A stretch of 64,000 nucleotides of DNA. It comes from Ceriagrion tenellum (taxonomy: Eukaryota; Arthropoda; Insecta; Odonata; Coenagrionidae). The translations under genes were made by a program, and so were the position numbers. The DNA is taken from contig OY720643.1 in the NCBI GenBank assembly GCA_963169105.1, forward strand, positions 24,524,373-24,588,372. Reading direction: 5' to 3'. Positions 1 to 10,150 of this stretch are shown here, in pieces (the stretch's first letter is position 1; every line of letters begins with the position of its first letter). The notes beneath the pieces are model-generated. The model was not told the DNA's origin and ran no database searches. It worked only from the letters and a program-made list of their open reading frames with translations.

Positions 1-76
1 CCTTTCATTTCTGCATCAGACCGTAGAGGGCACGAAAAATTCAGAACTCGGCGAGAAATCTGACTCGCCCTACTTC

Positions 77-109
77 TCCCCTCCCTTCCCTCTCCCCCCC
101 CCACCCCCC
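77..109 (-). repeat. C-rich low-complexity tract, G-quadruplex motif on minus strand
   Basis: The plus strand carries runs of 4, 3, 3, 9 and 6 C separated by one to three bases, so the minus strand has at least four G-runs with short loops, the usual sequence pattern for a G-quadruplex. It lies in a GC-rich stretch covering roughly 40-180. No gene or splice signal is attached to it. Confidence 0.6.
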
Positions 110-462
110 AATTTGCCGAGTAGAAAGTAAAATCGGCGAGTGCGACGGCCGGCGGTCCTCCTCTCCGCAGCGCTCAAAATTGTGCCCTGCGAGGCTTGTT
201 TGCGTGTGTATACGTGTATTGCAGGATATCTTCCAAATCCACCCCTTATGCCAGAGTCACTCTAAAGGCGTCGCATCCGAGTTAGTAGAGGCTACCCAGA
301 AGTCACAAACTTGAGCAAGGAGAGTAATTAATTATTCAGTTAGTGCGTTATATTTTCCTATGCTCAGCGGGAATGGATTAGACGGAAAAGGAAAAGCTGC
401 AGACAGAAGGACTTTGCCTCGAGAACCCGTAAAGCATGCAATAATGGCTTGTTCTCGCTGTA

Positions 463-533
463 GCGACGTTCACCCGCCGATAGGTTACTGCAACTCGACT
501 GTGACTTACTGCAGTATCCTTCAATGGAAACAA
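463..533 (+). repeat. Dispersed repeat, copy 1 (partner at 3371)
   Basis: The segment shares an interrupted stretch with 3371-3460: GTTCACCCGCC, then TAGGTTA, then a GTGACTTA block and a final TGCA...TTCAAT block. The second copy carries about 20 extra bases in the middle. This is a degenerate interspersed repeat of unknown class. The 75-aa open frame across it is probably accidental. Confidence 0.45.
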
Positions 534-654
534 TATTTATATGCAAATGAAGTAGGTGAAACTCGTGGACGAACAAGTGTTGGTTAGTCGCTCATCGAAG
601 GGATTGCAAACTTTAGTTGATGTACTAGAATGTCAGTGCTGGAATTCGGAAATG

Positions 655-870
655 ATTAGTAACAAGGAGACAAAAGTAATGATGATTTCTTGGACAAAGA
701 AAGTGGACGAAGTGTGACGAAGAAAGAAATTCAGTTGGAAGATAGAGGTCTGAGCATGTTAAAATCTAGAGAACTAATACTGTATTCCATTTAAATATGC
801 CTTGGCTGGCAGATTACCATATTAATAAATATTATTATTCCCGGGATGAGGTTTTCATTTTGATAAAGCT
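655..870 (+). mobile_element. Non-LTR retrotransposon 3' end fragment (empty site for the 1511 insertion)
   Basis: Bases 700-870 match 1430-1510 joined to 1696-1772: AAGAAAGAAATT, GATAGAGG(T/C)CTGAGCAT, AAATCTAGAGAACTAATA and then ATTTAAATATGCCTT...GATGAGGTTTTCAT. In the second copy this block follows RT-like coding sequence, so it is read as the 3' untranslated end of that retrotransposon family. This copy has an uninterrupted ATTTAAAT where the other carries a 185-bp insertion. Confidence 0.65.
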
Positions 871-1037
871 GGAGCAAGTATATTTATTTAATAACTTGGG
901 CAGTACGCTTTAATAAAACGGGTGTAGAGGTAAAGAGATGAGGAGATCGCGCTAGCGAAATAATCTGTCAGAAATAATAGGGAGATAATGTCAGGGAGGT
1001 TGGGCTAGTGTTTATAAATGAGTTTAGTGTAGAGCTT

Positions 1038-1510
1038 AATAAGGTGAGGAGCGTTGTGTGGGACCGGAGATCTGAAAGAGGATCTGAGAAAAGAAAATAA
1101 GAGTAGGCTGCTGGCGTTCGATATGTGGTTGTGGAGGTGGTTGTACTATGAGCGGAATGGAAGACAAACTGAGAAGTGCTCGGTACTGTGGGTGAGGAGA
1201 GGAAACTAATGGATGAGATTAAGAGGAGGCAAAGTAGCTGGTTGGAGACCTATTCATTTCTTATGCCGGGATTTGGGATTGAAATGGAAAGAATACCAGC
1301 TCGCCGCGGAAACCTTTCACAGAACGGTTAGAGATCTTATTAGTGGGGAAGATGTTGTCCACAGGAAGTGAGAAAGGGAATGAAGGGATAAGTTTTATGT
1401 ACGGGATGAAGAAGGGTAGGACGTACCCTGTGAGGAAGAAAGAAATTTAGTTGGCAGATAGAGGCCTGAGCATATTAAAATCTAGAGAACTAATATTGTC
1501 CTCCATTTAA
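1038..1510 (+). pseudogene. Non-LTR retrotransposon reverse transcriptase C-terminal remnant
   Basis: Translation in shifting frames gives peptides typical of the post-catalytic C-terminus of insect non-LTR reverse transcriptases. ALCGTGDLKEDLRKEN and RLLAFDMWLWR (about 1068-1130) correspond to the family pattern ALYG.E.W...(K/R)..EAFEMW.WR. EERKLMDEIKRRQSSWL (about 1198-1250) corresponds to the E.R.L.(D/N).I..RR..WLGH segment, and FMYGMKKGRTYPV (about 1390-1430) to the FMD.(M/I)K tail. At least two frameshifts and several stops make it non-functional. The family tail continues at 1696 beyond an insertion. The 5' part with the catalytic (F/Y)xDD motif is absent. The frame assignment was made by eye. 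Confidence 0.75.
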
Positions 1511-1695
1511 TTATGTGGTAATTCTTGGTAGAGAGGCTGTGGTTGGTCGCTGCTATGGTTTCCCAGCATAGCAACACAGTAAGTTTGGTGCTTTCTGACG
1601 AATGGTGCCAATTTTTTACGGCTTTTGGAGACTTTCTTTGTTTTATTTTAATTGTCTAGCCGTAAGAGCTCACCTCATCATTGTGGTGGCTTACA
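1511..1695. mobile_element. 185-bp insertion in the retrotransposon tail, ATTTAA direct repeats
   Basis: The flanking retrotransposon tail is continuous in the copy at 776-800, but here it is split after CCATTTAA and resumes at ATTTAAATATGCC. The six bases ATTTAA are present on both sides (1505-1510 and 1696-1701) and once in the empty copy, as expected of a target-site duplication. The insert has no obvious terminal inverted repeat, no poly-A and no clear tRNA promoter boxes, so its class is unknown. Confidence 0.6.
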
Positions 1696-1772
1696 ATTTA
1701 AATATGCCTTAGCTGGCAGATTACCATATTTATCATTATTATTCCCGGGATGAGGTTTTCATGTTGATAAAA
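1696..1772 (+). mobile_element. Distal part of the split retrotransposon tail
   Basis: Continues the 1038-1510 element after the insertion. AATATGCCTT(A/G)GCTGGCAGAT and the CCCGGGATGAGGTTTTCAT block match 794-860 with few differences. Confidence 0.65.
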
Positions 1773-2289
1773 CAAGTTGAAGTTTTTTGTTCCGTTCGGC
1801 AGTGGCGCCGGTCGAGACAAGAGATGCCGCCTCCTTGAAAATGGGAGCTTTTGGGGAGAAAGGGGCGAGAGTGCGACGGTTCCCACGGTCCCGCCATTAT
1901 CTCTCCTCGCGCTCATTTTTTTCTCCTCCACGACCCCTCCTCCACTCTCTGGCGAGTGGCCATGCCTCGCATGCGAGGGTGCTAGTGAAAGTTGGATTCA
2001 TGCTGGCAATCGCGCTTGTGTATACTTACTCTCCGGTCGTATGCAGAGGAGGGCGTGCATTTTCAGAATTCGATTGTTCCTGCGTGACTAGATGAAGACT
2101 CGGAAGTGTCTTTCATCGTGCCGGCACTTTCCGTTCTTTTGTAAAACTTGAAAACTTCGATCTTCCCGGTTCTTAGGATATAATTATATTATTATTAAAG
2201 TATTCTACCGGTTAAGGTAGGTTTATTTTAATAGCAGAGAATCTCCTCCCGATTTTCTACAATTTCAGGGGCCTATTTTTCTCTAGTAT

Positions 2290-2400
2290 TCCCCATTTCG
2301 CATCAGCATACGATCTACCCTTCTTCATCCCGTCCATGAAACTTATTCTCTTTCCCCCTCTTCCCCGCTTGCCCAACATCCTTCCCTCTATCACGTGGAT
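2290..2400 (-). mobile_element. Retrotransposon tail fragment, minus strand
   Basis: The reverse complement reads AAGAGGGGGAAAGAGAATAAG, then TTTCATGGACGGGATGAAGA and AGGGTAG. This matches 1372-1420 of the RT remnant (AAAGGGAATGAAGGG, TTTTATGTACGGGATGAAGA, AGGGTAGG). It is a short, inverted fragment of the same family's coding end. Confidence 0.55.
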
Positions 2401-2819
2401 GTATTGGTCCCATTCCCACAAACATAACTATCGTACCAAGGTGATGCACATTCTTCAATATGAGAATGTGTTTTATGGTTACCATCTTTACAAGGGTACA
2501 AAGGCAGAAAACTGGGACGTGTTTAAGTACTCTCATAAAAACTGTTTGCATGAATGCCTTATGTGTTCCTATCCAGTCATTCACTATCATTGGATTTAAA
2601 ATATCTATTTAAATATTTCCAGTAGTCATTTCCTTAACCAGAATGGAAATGAGGATGGAGGAAATCGGAATGAATTACTTAGGATTCTCTCGGAGAGAAC
2701 TTGTGAAGATGATTTACTGTAGTCCATGTCGCTTATCGTTTTTTTCTAACTTTATTAGTTAAAACAATCTACTCTATTCACTAAAACGCTTTACAAAATC
2801 AGGTTTAACGGAAAGGTTT

Positions 2820-3250
2820 GATCTTCAGCGAGCGTGACCCACCGACAGTTCTCCGAACGATTCTCTCGCGCACATTGTTCTTTTTAGCTGTCGTTCGTGC
2901 GAGTTGAAGTGCGCTTGGATGAGTTCCGATCTGCGCTCACTTCAACACCTCGAATGGAGAGCTCTCTGCGCGATAGGTTTCGTCTCGCGATTGATTTTAT
3001 TTAGTTTGCCTCGCGGCTCGGGACGACTTAAATCTTTTCGGTGAGCATTTCAAGTCCTGCTCTGCCGTGAATCGAGAGTCTGAAACCGATCAAAAGGAAT
3101 TATCCCCCTCCAAATGTTGGATCGTATCGCGCGGCGAGCGTTCATTTTTTTCCCCTAGGTTTCGACTATCGGGGCCATCCGTGCTTTCGCCACTCTTGCC
3201 CACCCCCGATTCACTTGGCCAATAAGTGAAAGGGAATGCAGCCGACCAGC
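2820..3250. promoter_or_regulatory. CpG-dense segment, possible promoter or enhancer
   Basis: Many CG dinucleotides (CTCTCGCGCAC, GTTCGTGCGAG, CTGCGCGATAG, GTCTCGCGATTG) in AT-rich surroundings. A TTTTCG|GTGAGC donor-like site occurs near 3040, which would suit a non-coding first exon, but no convincing core promoter is seen. Regulatory function is inferred from composition only. Confidence 0.2.
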
Positions 3251-3370
3251 GTGGGAGGGGGGAGATGTTATATTTCGATACTCAGCCGGCTATACGGAAA
3301 GCTTGGCGATGGAAGGACATTATACCCCGAGGACGCTTAAAACGAGTCACCACGACTTGTTTTTTAAGGA

Positions 3371-3460
3371 AGTTCACCCGCCAGTAGGTTAAAACACTCT
3401 GACCGTGACTTATAACACAGCCGGCATGGGCCGGACTACTGCAAACCCGTTCAATTAAAA
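3371..3460 (+). repeat. Dispersed repeat, copy 2 (partner at 463)
   Basis: Aligns with 463-533 from GTTCACCCGCC through the GTGACTTA block to ACTGCAAACCCGTTCAAT, with an extra section containing the palindrome CCGGCATGGGCCGG. Confidence 0.45.
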
Positions 3461-4934
3461 AGATTAAATGACTGAAAGGAAAATACTTAGGCTAATTTTA
3501 AACTTCCCTCCTTGGTGGAAAAATGAGAAAGTGTATAAAGAGGCGAATACAAGCAAAATACTTGCAATTATAAAACAACAAGCGGTAAACTACTACAAAG
3601 GAGAGACTTAATTAGAAGAAACCCCAATACTTCTTAGAAGAGATCCCAAATAAAGCGCTGTATGCGGCAAATGTGAATGCAAGACAAACAAATGGTGAAG
3701 AAAAATATAAGCGGTCAAAAGAGGTGCTGAGCATATAAAGGGCGAGGTAGCCCGAGCAAATTATGGTTAAAAGAAATCAAACACGGAAGAAAAGACAGGG
3801 CGAATTACGAAAAAACAGCGCCAGTTATAAATTGAGGCAAGCAGGCATACGGTTTCACCCTTCGGTGAAAACCATAGACACCTGCCATTCGCTCAGGAGC
3901 GTCGCTCACTTCGCAAGACAACGGTGCAGCTGCTTTCCATTCGTCTCAGACCCTGCGTATTAGGCAGAGCACTTCAAAACAGATCGGGAACAGAGTTGAT
4001 GTGCGCTGAACTGTGAAAAAACTTCAACACGTGCACATTAGTTAATTTGCTGCCGAAGAATGATGATACAAAAGAGAATACTGGGTGGATCTGATTTTAA
4101 GGTCATTTGAGGTAGTGGGCCGTATATTGTTCATTTTGTAAATTGTGAACGAAATCTTTTCAAGCCCCATTCCGGCGGGCGTTCAAAGTTATTTCCAGCT
4201 TCAATTTTCTGGTCGGTTGACCCCACCCGCCGAAACAGTGCCTCAGTTTTTTCCTTCGCTTCTTCGTCTTGTGAAGACTTTCTTTCTTGAAGGAGATCGG
4301 CTCCAGCTCCTTTGATTACATGCAGAAGTGTTTGGAAAAACCTTAAAGAACCTTTAAAATTGTGCTTAGTATCTTTCCATTTAAATCGTTGAAGCGGGCG
4401 CAGATCGGTGGCCAGTGGCACACTCGTAAGGCGATGAATGAACAATGTGCGCAGGCGAAACTTTCAGTAACCAACGGATGAGTAGCTTTCTCTAGGTTCA
4501 AAATAGTCCTAATATTTTGCTTATAGTTACCGAATTTGTTCGAAATACGAATTTAAGCACTTAATTTACTGCAGAATGAATAAAGACTTTACGTTACCCG
4601 TTTTTGACGGAGTGAAGGCGGGTTAACTCATGGAAGTGGCTTCCATGACAGTAGCCTTGCAAATCGCTAACAGTTGACACTTCGATGTGTAGTCACGGAC
4701 TTCCATGACAGTAGGGGTCGATAGTGGCAGTAATCGACCAAGGTTTGCACTTACTAGGAGAATAGACTGGGTTCTATTATGCCTGTCAGTAGCGTATCGA
4801 TTCTGTGATATGATCGCGTCGTATCCGGTGGAGTCTTGGTCACATGACGGAAAATGGAGATTTAAAGTTTAAACAACGAATAACTTAGTAGGAGGAGGAC
4901 TCATTTCTGCTCATGTAAAAATGTATTTCTACTT
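3461..4934. other. Stretch without a recognised gene
   Basis: Ordinary AT-rich DNA. The 15-bp string CTTCCATGACAGTAG occurs twice, near 4641 and 4700, about 60 bp apart. A 104-codon minus-strand frame at 4131-4445 is unrecognised and is discussed in the findings. Nothing else is supported. Confidence 0.5.
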
Positions 4935-5083
4935 GAATATACAGCAAGTCCTCGGTATGCGTCGTGTCGATTTACGTCTCATTCGATGCTACGTCCATGC
5001 TGACAAGGGTCCTCGGAAAATTTTTCCGTTTAATGATAATAAAATAGACCATATGTGCATATGCTTGCGTTTTTTGATAACTA
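4935..5083 (+). repeat. Dispersed repeat R, left half (interrupted copy)
   Basis: Matches 35995-36140: CAGCAAGTCCTCGGTAT, GATTTACG, ATTCGATG(C/T)TACGTCCAT, AATAAAATAGACC and ATGTGCATATGCTTGC. In this copy the repeat is broken by the TIR element at 5084-5550. Class unknown; no coding capacity seen. Confidence 0.75.
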
Positions 5084-5550
5084 ATGGCCGGTTGCAAGAA
5101 AATTTAGTAATGGAATCAATAGTTATGAGATCCATAAAGTTATAGAACTCATAACTATATTCGGGTTGCATGAACACATCTATTAGTTACTTAACTTATT
5201 TATCAATAGTTACTATCTTCGAATATTTGATCTAATCTTCCACCGCCGAATAAAAGTTAAGAAAGTTTAGCCTATGATTACTTGATAATGCACATTATAA
5301 TTAGTCGGTAAGAGTAAACAAACTGGTCACTTGTCTCAAAACAACTCTTTAATCAATTAAATAAGACTCCAAGCGGTTCATTGCGCATCCGCCATCTTGG
5401 CTACTTATGGAACTCATAACTCCATGCCATATAAGTTATGAAACCAATGAATTTATTGAATGTTTGTGCAACACTTATTGAATGGTTGCCATGGCTTATG
5501 GGTCCCATAACTTTATGGAATACATATGTTACGTTCCTGCAACTGGCCAT
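5084..5550. mobile_element. 467-bp TIR element (MITE-like) inserted in repeat R
   Basis: The ends are inverted: ATGGCCGGTTGCAAGAA at the left, and the reverse complement of the right end reads ATGGCCAGTTGCAGGAA (15 of 17 match). Sub-terminal inverted blocks follow: TCCATAAAGTTAT near 5131 pairs with ATAACTTTATGGA near 5507, and ATAGTTATGAG/CTCATAACTAT form a local hairpin at 5118-5158. The interruption is proved by the uninterrupted repeat copy near 36140. The flanks are too AT-rich and diverged to name the target duplication, so the superfamily is not assigned. It encodes no protein, so it is a non-autonomous DNA transposon. Confidence 0.75.
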
Positions 5551-5740
5551 GAGACAATCATCCTATCTGAAATAGTTATTTGTTCCTCGATAAAGGCGGA
5601 AAACGAATTTTGAAATTAACGCCTTGATTTATCACGGGATTTAATTGATCACGAATATCTGGATCAGGTTTACGTTGTTTCGAGTTGCGTCGCTCTTCTT
5701 CCGCACGCATCTCCGACGTAAATCGAGGACTTACTGTATT
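5551..5740 (+). repeat. Dispersed repeat R, right half
   Basis: Matches 36145-36332: TCCTATCTGAAATA, TTCCTCGATAAAGG, AAACGAATTTTGAAATTAA, GATTTATC(A/G)CGGGATTTAA and CGTAAATCGAGGACTTACT. It resumes directly after the element ending at 5550. Confidence 0.75.
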
Positions 5741-7317
5741 TTAAATGCGTAAGAACCCGTAAGGTAAGCTTTATAACTTATATTTTATTAGATAATTTTT
5801 ATTGTCACAATTGACACTCTTGATTCGACGATGTAATGATACTAATTTATTAAACCCACAAATGCGGGCGATTTTAATAATTATCATAATCATTCATTAC
5901 TTTCGTCATCCATTTGCTTGGAAAAAAAATTTAGTTATGTGTAAGCAGAACGATGACCTGCAGGTTGTGATACGATTCGAGATTTCTCTACACTGGCTAC
6001 TTCCATAGTAGTGAACGTCATTGTGTAAACCTGCCTTTACTACAAATCAACCCACATCTCAGCAACACTCACGGACGTGGTAATCGAAGTTCTTCTGGTG
6101 CCAATCGCACGTGAAGTCCGCTCCCGAACTGTTGTGAGGTGAGCCACCTAGTGCGAAGGGCCTGCGAGGAATCAGGAGAGCATAGGCGCCGTCTTGTATC
6201 GAAGTGAGCCTCGCATTAGAGCGAATGTGAAGCTCACTTTATTATTATGGGTTGTTACGTAAGTATTTTATCGTTTAAGCTCGTAGATCTCTCATGGCTT
6301 AATTTAATTGGGAGCCGAAGGAAGTTTTCGCGTTAAGCCGAGAGGGTACGTTGGGGAAAAGCAGAGTCAGCTCTTTAAGGAAGTCCAACCCATCGCAAAT
6401 CGATTCAATCGGAGCAAATCACTATCAGGCACCCTTAATTGGTGTCCAGCGCGTCCGCCTGGCCCGGAGCCCAATTTCCGGTGGGCCCAGACCCAATGAA
6501 TCGAGGGGAGCACGTGGGGAGCATGGCCATGTCAGCAGGGTGTCCGGGAATCTCAAGTTTTACGGAAGCTAATATTGAGAACCAGTCTGGCTACTGGTTA
6601 CTCGGGGATAGGCGTGGCCACACAAAAAAAGATTGCTTTACAAAAAAACGGCTTTCATTAATGAGGATGAGGAGATTAATTGAAAAAAAAACATTTAACT
6701 ACTTAACTGGGAGGCGAGGCCTCTTCATTCTGTTTCGAACATTGCTGTATCATGTTCGTTTTTCTAAACGTTGTAGCTACTGTATCGACTTTTTTGTTCA
6801 ATTTGGTGCTCATTTTTTGGAAAACAATCAAATAAGTTAATGGAGATTGATTTAGTGGTGGAACTTTGTAAATTAAAGTTAATTTTGTTCATCAATCTCT
6901 TCCTAAAAACGTGTAAATTCATCACTCCGATGTTTTGCATGGTGAGCGTATTTAGTGATACAATTTGCGGGTTAGGGATAATAATAAGTGCTTCCTAATG
7001 ATTTGAATAAGGCAACGTCGTCGTTCTGAACTCTCATTAATACAAATGTGAAGTTTTTACCGACGGTTTATGAGTAAAGCTACACGTGATAGTTCTTGTT
7101 TGTAGTAACTTTGGATAGTAGTTTTTTGGCTACTAGAACATTTTTTTTCGGAAAATCCAAAATGCTCGTGGCATTTTTTTTATTTTCGACCGAGCTAATA
7201 CGAATTACGTTGTGCGATACTTACTCCAAAATCGAGTTGCTGTTAGTTAGCAGTTCCGTAGGAGCTTAATGGGATATTCGTCGCTTTTCCGAAATTCTCT
7301 CTATCATTCCTATAGAT
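5741..7317. other. Stretch without a recognised gene
   Basis: AT-rich, with a CpG-richer patch near 6060-6230 and 6400-6560. Open frames of 60-133 codons overlap each other and resemble no family I know. No splice-flanked exon was convincing. Confidence 0.4.
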
Positions 7318-7463
7318 CAGGAGTTCTAAACCAATGGGGAATTGGGACTATTGTTCAGCAAGATTTGAATAGCATCGGTAGACGTGGACTAATTTTGGAA
7401 GTTGAATGATGTGTTGATTTGGGTGAAAGGGGAAATTGAGCAAAAACAGGTTGAGAACCACTG
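7318..7463. mobile_element. Short hAT-type MITE
   Basis: The left end CAGGAGTTCTAAACC and the reverse complement of the right end, CAGTGGTTCTCAACC, agree at 12 of 15 positions. They match the widespread hAT terminal pattern CAGNGGTTCTCAACC. The 146-bp interior has no transposase. An 8-bp target duplication is not preserved (CTATAGAT against CCGTAAAG), so this is an old copy. Confidence 0.55.
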
Positions 7464-8254
7464 CCGTAAAGGATTCCTGCTAATTGAAAATACTGACTTT
7501 TTCACATCTTTTGAATGGAACAAATGGATTTGGAAATATAAAACGATTTACTACCTTAATAGTCAGCCTTCTCGGCGTATTTGTTTCAGTATCCTTCTCA
7601 TTCTCCATTTTAGAAAAAAAATTAACTATAAAATTAGGACAAAATTCGCGTTGAAGTAATTAGAGTAATGGCTCGATAATCACTTTTTTTTCGTGTTAAT
7701 AAAGTTGGGTGTGGCACATGAGTTCAGTGTCAACGTATATCCTCCCGCCATCATACCCGCTACCCTTTATGACCTTTAAATGGTCCATCTTCCTCGGTGG
7801 AAACCCGGTTTACTTCCGCGCAAATTTTATGATGAAAAAAATGTTAACGGGGTAATCCTGTGGAATTTTTCTTTTTCCTCAATCGAGGTGTCGGTCCCTC
7901 GGTAGGCGTAACCATCGCGAGCGCCGCTGCGTTCATCGGGGAGTCTCGCCGGCGGAGGGTCGTGGCTCTGCGCAGTGAAGCGATTCGCCGGGCCCGTTAA
8001 AAGCGAGGCTGACTGAGTGGAGGGGGTATTGGGAGGAGAGGGAACCTTTTTGGATTCAAAATCTGCAAAACGGAAGCCTCCCTGACGGCACAACCGGAGT
8101 GTATGTCGACCGGATAATGGAAGGTTGGGTGAATGACCCTGGAAATGGCTCTAGCTGATGCCTTTTCAGGGTTGAAAGAGAGCGGGAAAATATTAGATAG
8201 ATAGATAATATTGATTCCACTAAATTTTACAACAAATAACTTAGACAATAAATT

Positions 8255-8460
8255 TACATTTGGTAGAATATAATAAGAATAAGAATAACTTGTCTTTCGA
8301 GCGAATTTAGGACTGTAAAGTTTCCTCTTACAATTAACTCATTAGACGAACACAAACATCCCCGTCCTGAGCAATGAATAATCTACCCAGGCGGGATTCG
8401 AATCTGCGACCCTCGGGTTAGCAGGCGAGGACTTTACGTCGCCGCCACCGGGGCCGACAA
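8255..8460 (-). mobile_element. tRNA-derived SINE, family B (copy 1)
   Basis: On the minus strand a tRNA-like head at about 8460-8385 has an A-box-like GGTGGCGGCGACG and a B-box GATTCGAATCC within a T-arm-like GCAGATTCGAATCC...C block. The body and the AATAAG-type tail (about 8264-8290) lie at lower coordinates. Head and body match 61433-61600 (shared TTTCGAGCGAA, AGGACT, and a (C/G)GGA(T/C)TCGAA(T/C)C block), which shows a family rather than a single tRNA gene. Confidence 0.7.
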
Positions 8461-8799
8461 CAATGTAGGCACCCCTGTGGTGAACAACCAGTGTTGGAGT
8501 TGCCATCATATAAAGTTATCTTAGCGAAAAAAAGAAGAAAAAAACAGCTGGCTGGTGCGGCCAAAAACAGAACATTACAACATTGATTTTTATAAAGTCA
8601 AGAAACAGTTTTTTTTAAGTCATGCGTTCATTACAAGAACAAGTCAAGGGGAAAGCAAACGGCAAAAGAAAAAAAACATTAATTACCAATGGTCATGAAC
8701 CAAAGTATTAAAATACAAACAAATTTACAAATTATATTTTATTCACTTCACTTTGTAGCTCAATATTGAGAAATATTTTTCAATATTGTCTAAATAAAA

Positions 8800-8991
8800 T
8801 TACCATGTTTCCAAGTCTCGTAGAAACGATTTAGCATGCTTTGCAGAGGCAACGTGGAATGGTAGGCGATTAAACATTGTAGTTGCACAATACAGGTAAA
8901 ATCTTCTAATAGCTTCATTGTTAGGTTTTGGAACAGGTACTCTATTCCGTGAGTATTCTATTAGTCTACTTTTTAAAAGATAAATTTTATA
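8800..8991 (-). pseudogene. Non-LTR retrotransposon ORF2 C-terminal fragment
   Basis: The minus-strand frame of 63 codons plus stop reads YSRNRVPVPKPNNEAIRRFY, then ATTMFNRLPFHVASAKHAKS, then FLRDLETW before a TAA stop. This is the usual very C-terminus of jockey/CR1-type ORF2: the R..Y..R....W(N/F)..LP......S...F...L pattern. A TGA stop precedes the readable part at 8992-8994, so only the tail survives. The surrounding AT-rich sequence (8570-8800) may be its 3' UTR. It is too short for the ordinary gene-length cut-off and has no function. Confidence 0.8.
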
Positions 8992-9394
8992 TCATGCTAA
9001 ACACGTATTTGCTTGACCGGTTTGTCCTTTTTTTATTTCAAATATCTTTGGAATGAAAGACCGTGAAGTCGGCTATATTTATTTTTCCCAGCATGTGTCT
9101 AATTGATGTTTTTTCGGGGTTTAAAAGGACTTGAGATATGACTTTTGCCAAATGTTTAAAGCTTTTATTTTTTGTATGCGGAGTACGTGTTCACTCTTCC
9201 GTTTTTCTCCACTTGGTACCGGAATTCTGCGGAATGGAAGACGCAGTCGGCAGGTTATATTTGCTCTACTCAACATTTCATGTCTCGGTGGTGTGTGTGT
9301 GGAGGAGAAACGAGAGTGAACAGAAAGAAATACAGACGAGGAAGTGCGTGGTGTGATGGATTAGGAAAGGAAACTTCTGGATAAGATACATACA
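8992..9394. other. Stretch without a recognised gene
   Basis: Three overlapping short frames (60-72 codons) lie around 9131-9384. None is recognised and they shadow each other, so none is called. Confidence 0.4.
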
Positions 9395-9843
9395 TGCATA
9401 CCAATCACGCCGTTCTCTTCCGGGGTAGGCAGAGTCACCAAGTTTCACTCATAAATACATATTTGTACACCTAACTCTGCTTCAAAAATTACCTCCATAA
9501 TGACCCATCCTTGCAAACCACTTTTGCTTCATTTACACCCATACACAGCTTCATACACGCTCTCCTGTTTTTAAGACTCCTAATATTCCTCCTAAGAATT
9601 TCCTCAACCACATTCAACCACAACTTTCTCGGCCTACCGCTACCTCTCGCACCATACATTTAACTCTCATATATCTGTTTCGTTATTCGACTCTCATCCA
9701 TTCTCTCAACATGGAAACCAACGAAGCACACTCCTTTCATATATGTCCATTACTGGAGAATCTAGCCCACATTCTTTTCTTACCCACTCATTCCTGACTC
9801 TATCCATCCTACTTTTGCCACAAATACTCCTCAGATAACTCAT
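9395..9843 (-). pseudogene. Non-LTR retrotransposon 3' end, family 3 (copy 1)
   Basis: Read on the minus strand, this is the end of an RT-type ORF followed by a 3' UTR that finishes in GGTATGCATGTATGTATC, an ATGT-type simple tail. It aligns along its length with 23137-23668 and with 41165-41450 plus 41747-41830. The coding part gives the peptide pattern RVL.WFG.VERM.ESR seen more clearly in the 23.4 kb copy. Frameshifts and stops break it. Families with this C-terminus and a short tandem tail are common in insect genomes (RTE-like or related clades); the clade is not decided here. Confidence 0.75.
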
Positions 9844-10094
9844 ACAAGGTGGCAAAGTATTTCGCTGGAAGAGGTAATTATGGGCAAACTGAAGCTGAAG
9901 GCCGAATGGTTACGGAAATGCGAATACAAGCGTGTAAACTCTTTAGAAAAAAATCGGATTCTAACAAGGATGGTATACAGCAGAGCGTGAACGCCAGTTT
10001 TGGTTGCCTGAGAGAAATATCATTTCACATTAAATTCAATCCATTTGTCCTCATCATTAAGAAATGGATGCCATCCTTATTCATTGGTCCTTCA

Positions 10095-10150
10095 GCCCTT
10101 TGATTAGTTTTCTGCAGCCCTCCATTCTTACCTATCTAATGTTATTAAGA
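10095..10150 (-). mobile_element. Retrotransposon 3' end fragment, family 2
   Basis: TTCTGCAGCCCTCCATTCTTACCTATCTAATGTT matches, in two near-identical blocks, the terminal part of the RT remnant at 22150-22190 (GATTGCAGCCCTCCACCC, CCTATCTAATGTT). On the minus strand these bases encode the last residues of that ORF. Only about 55 bp remain. Confidence 0.5.
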
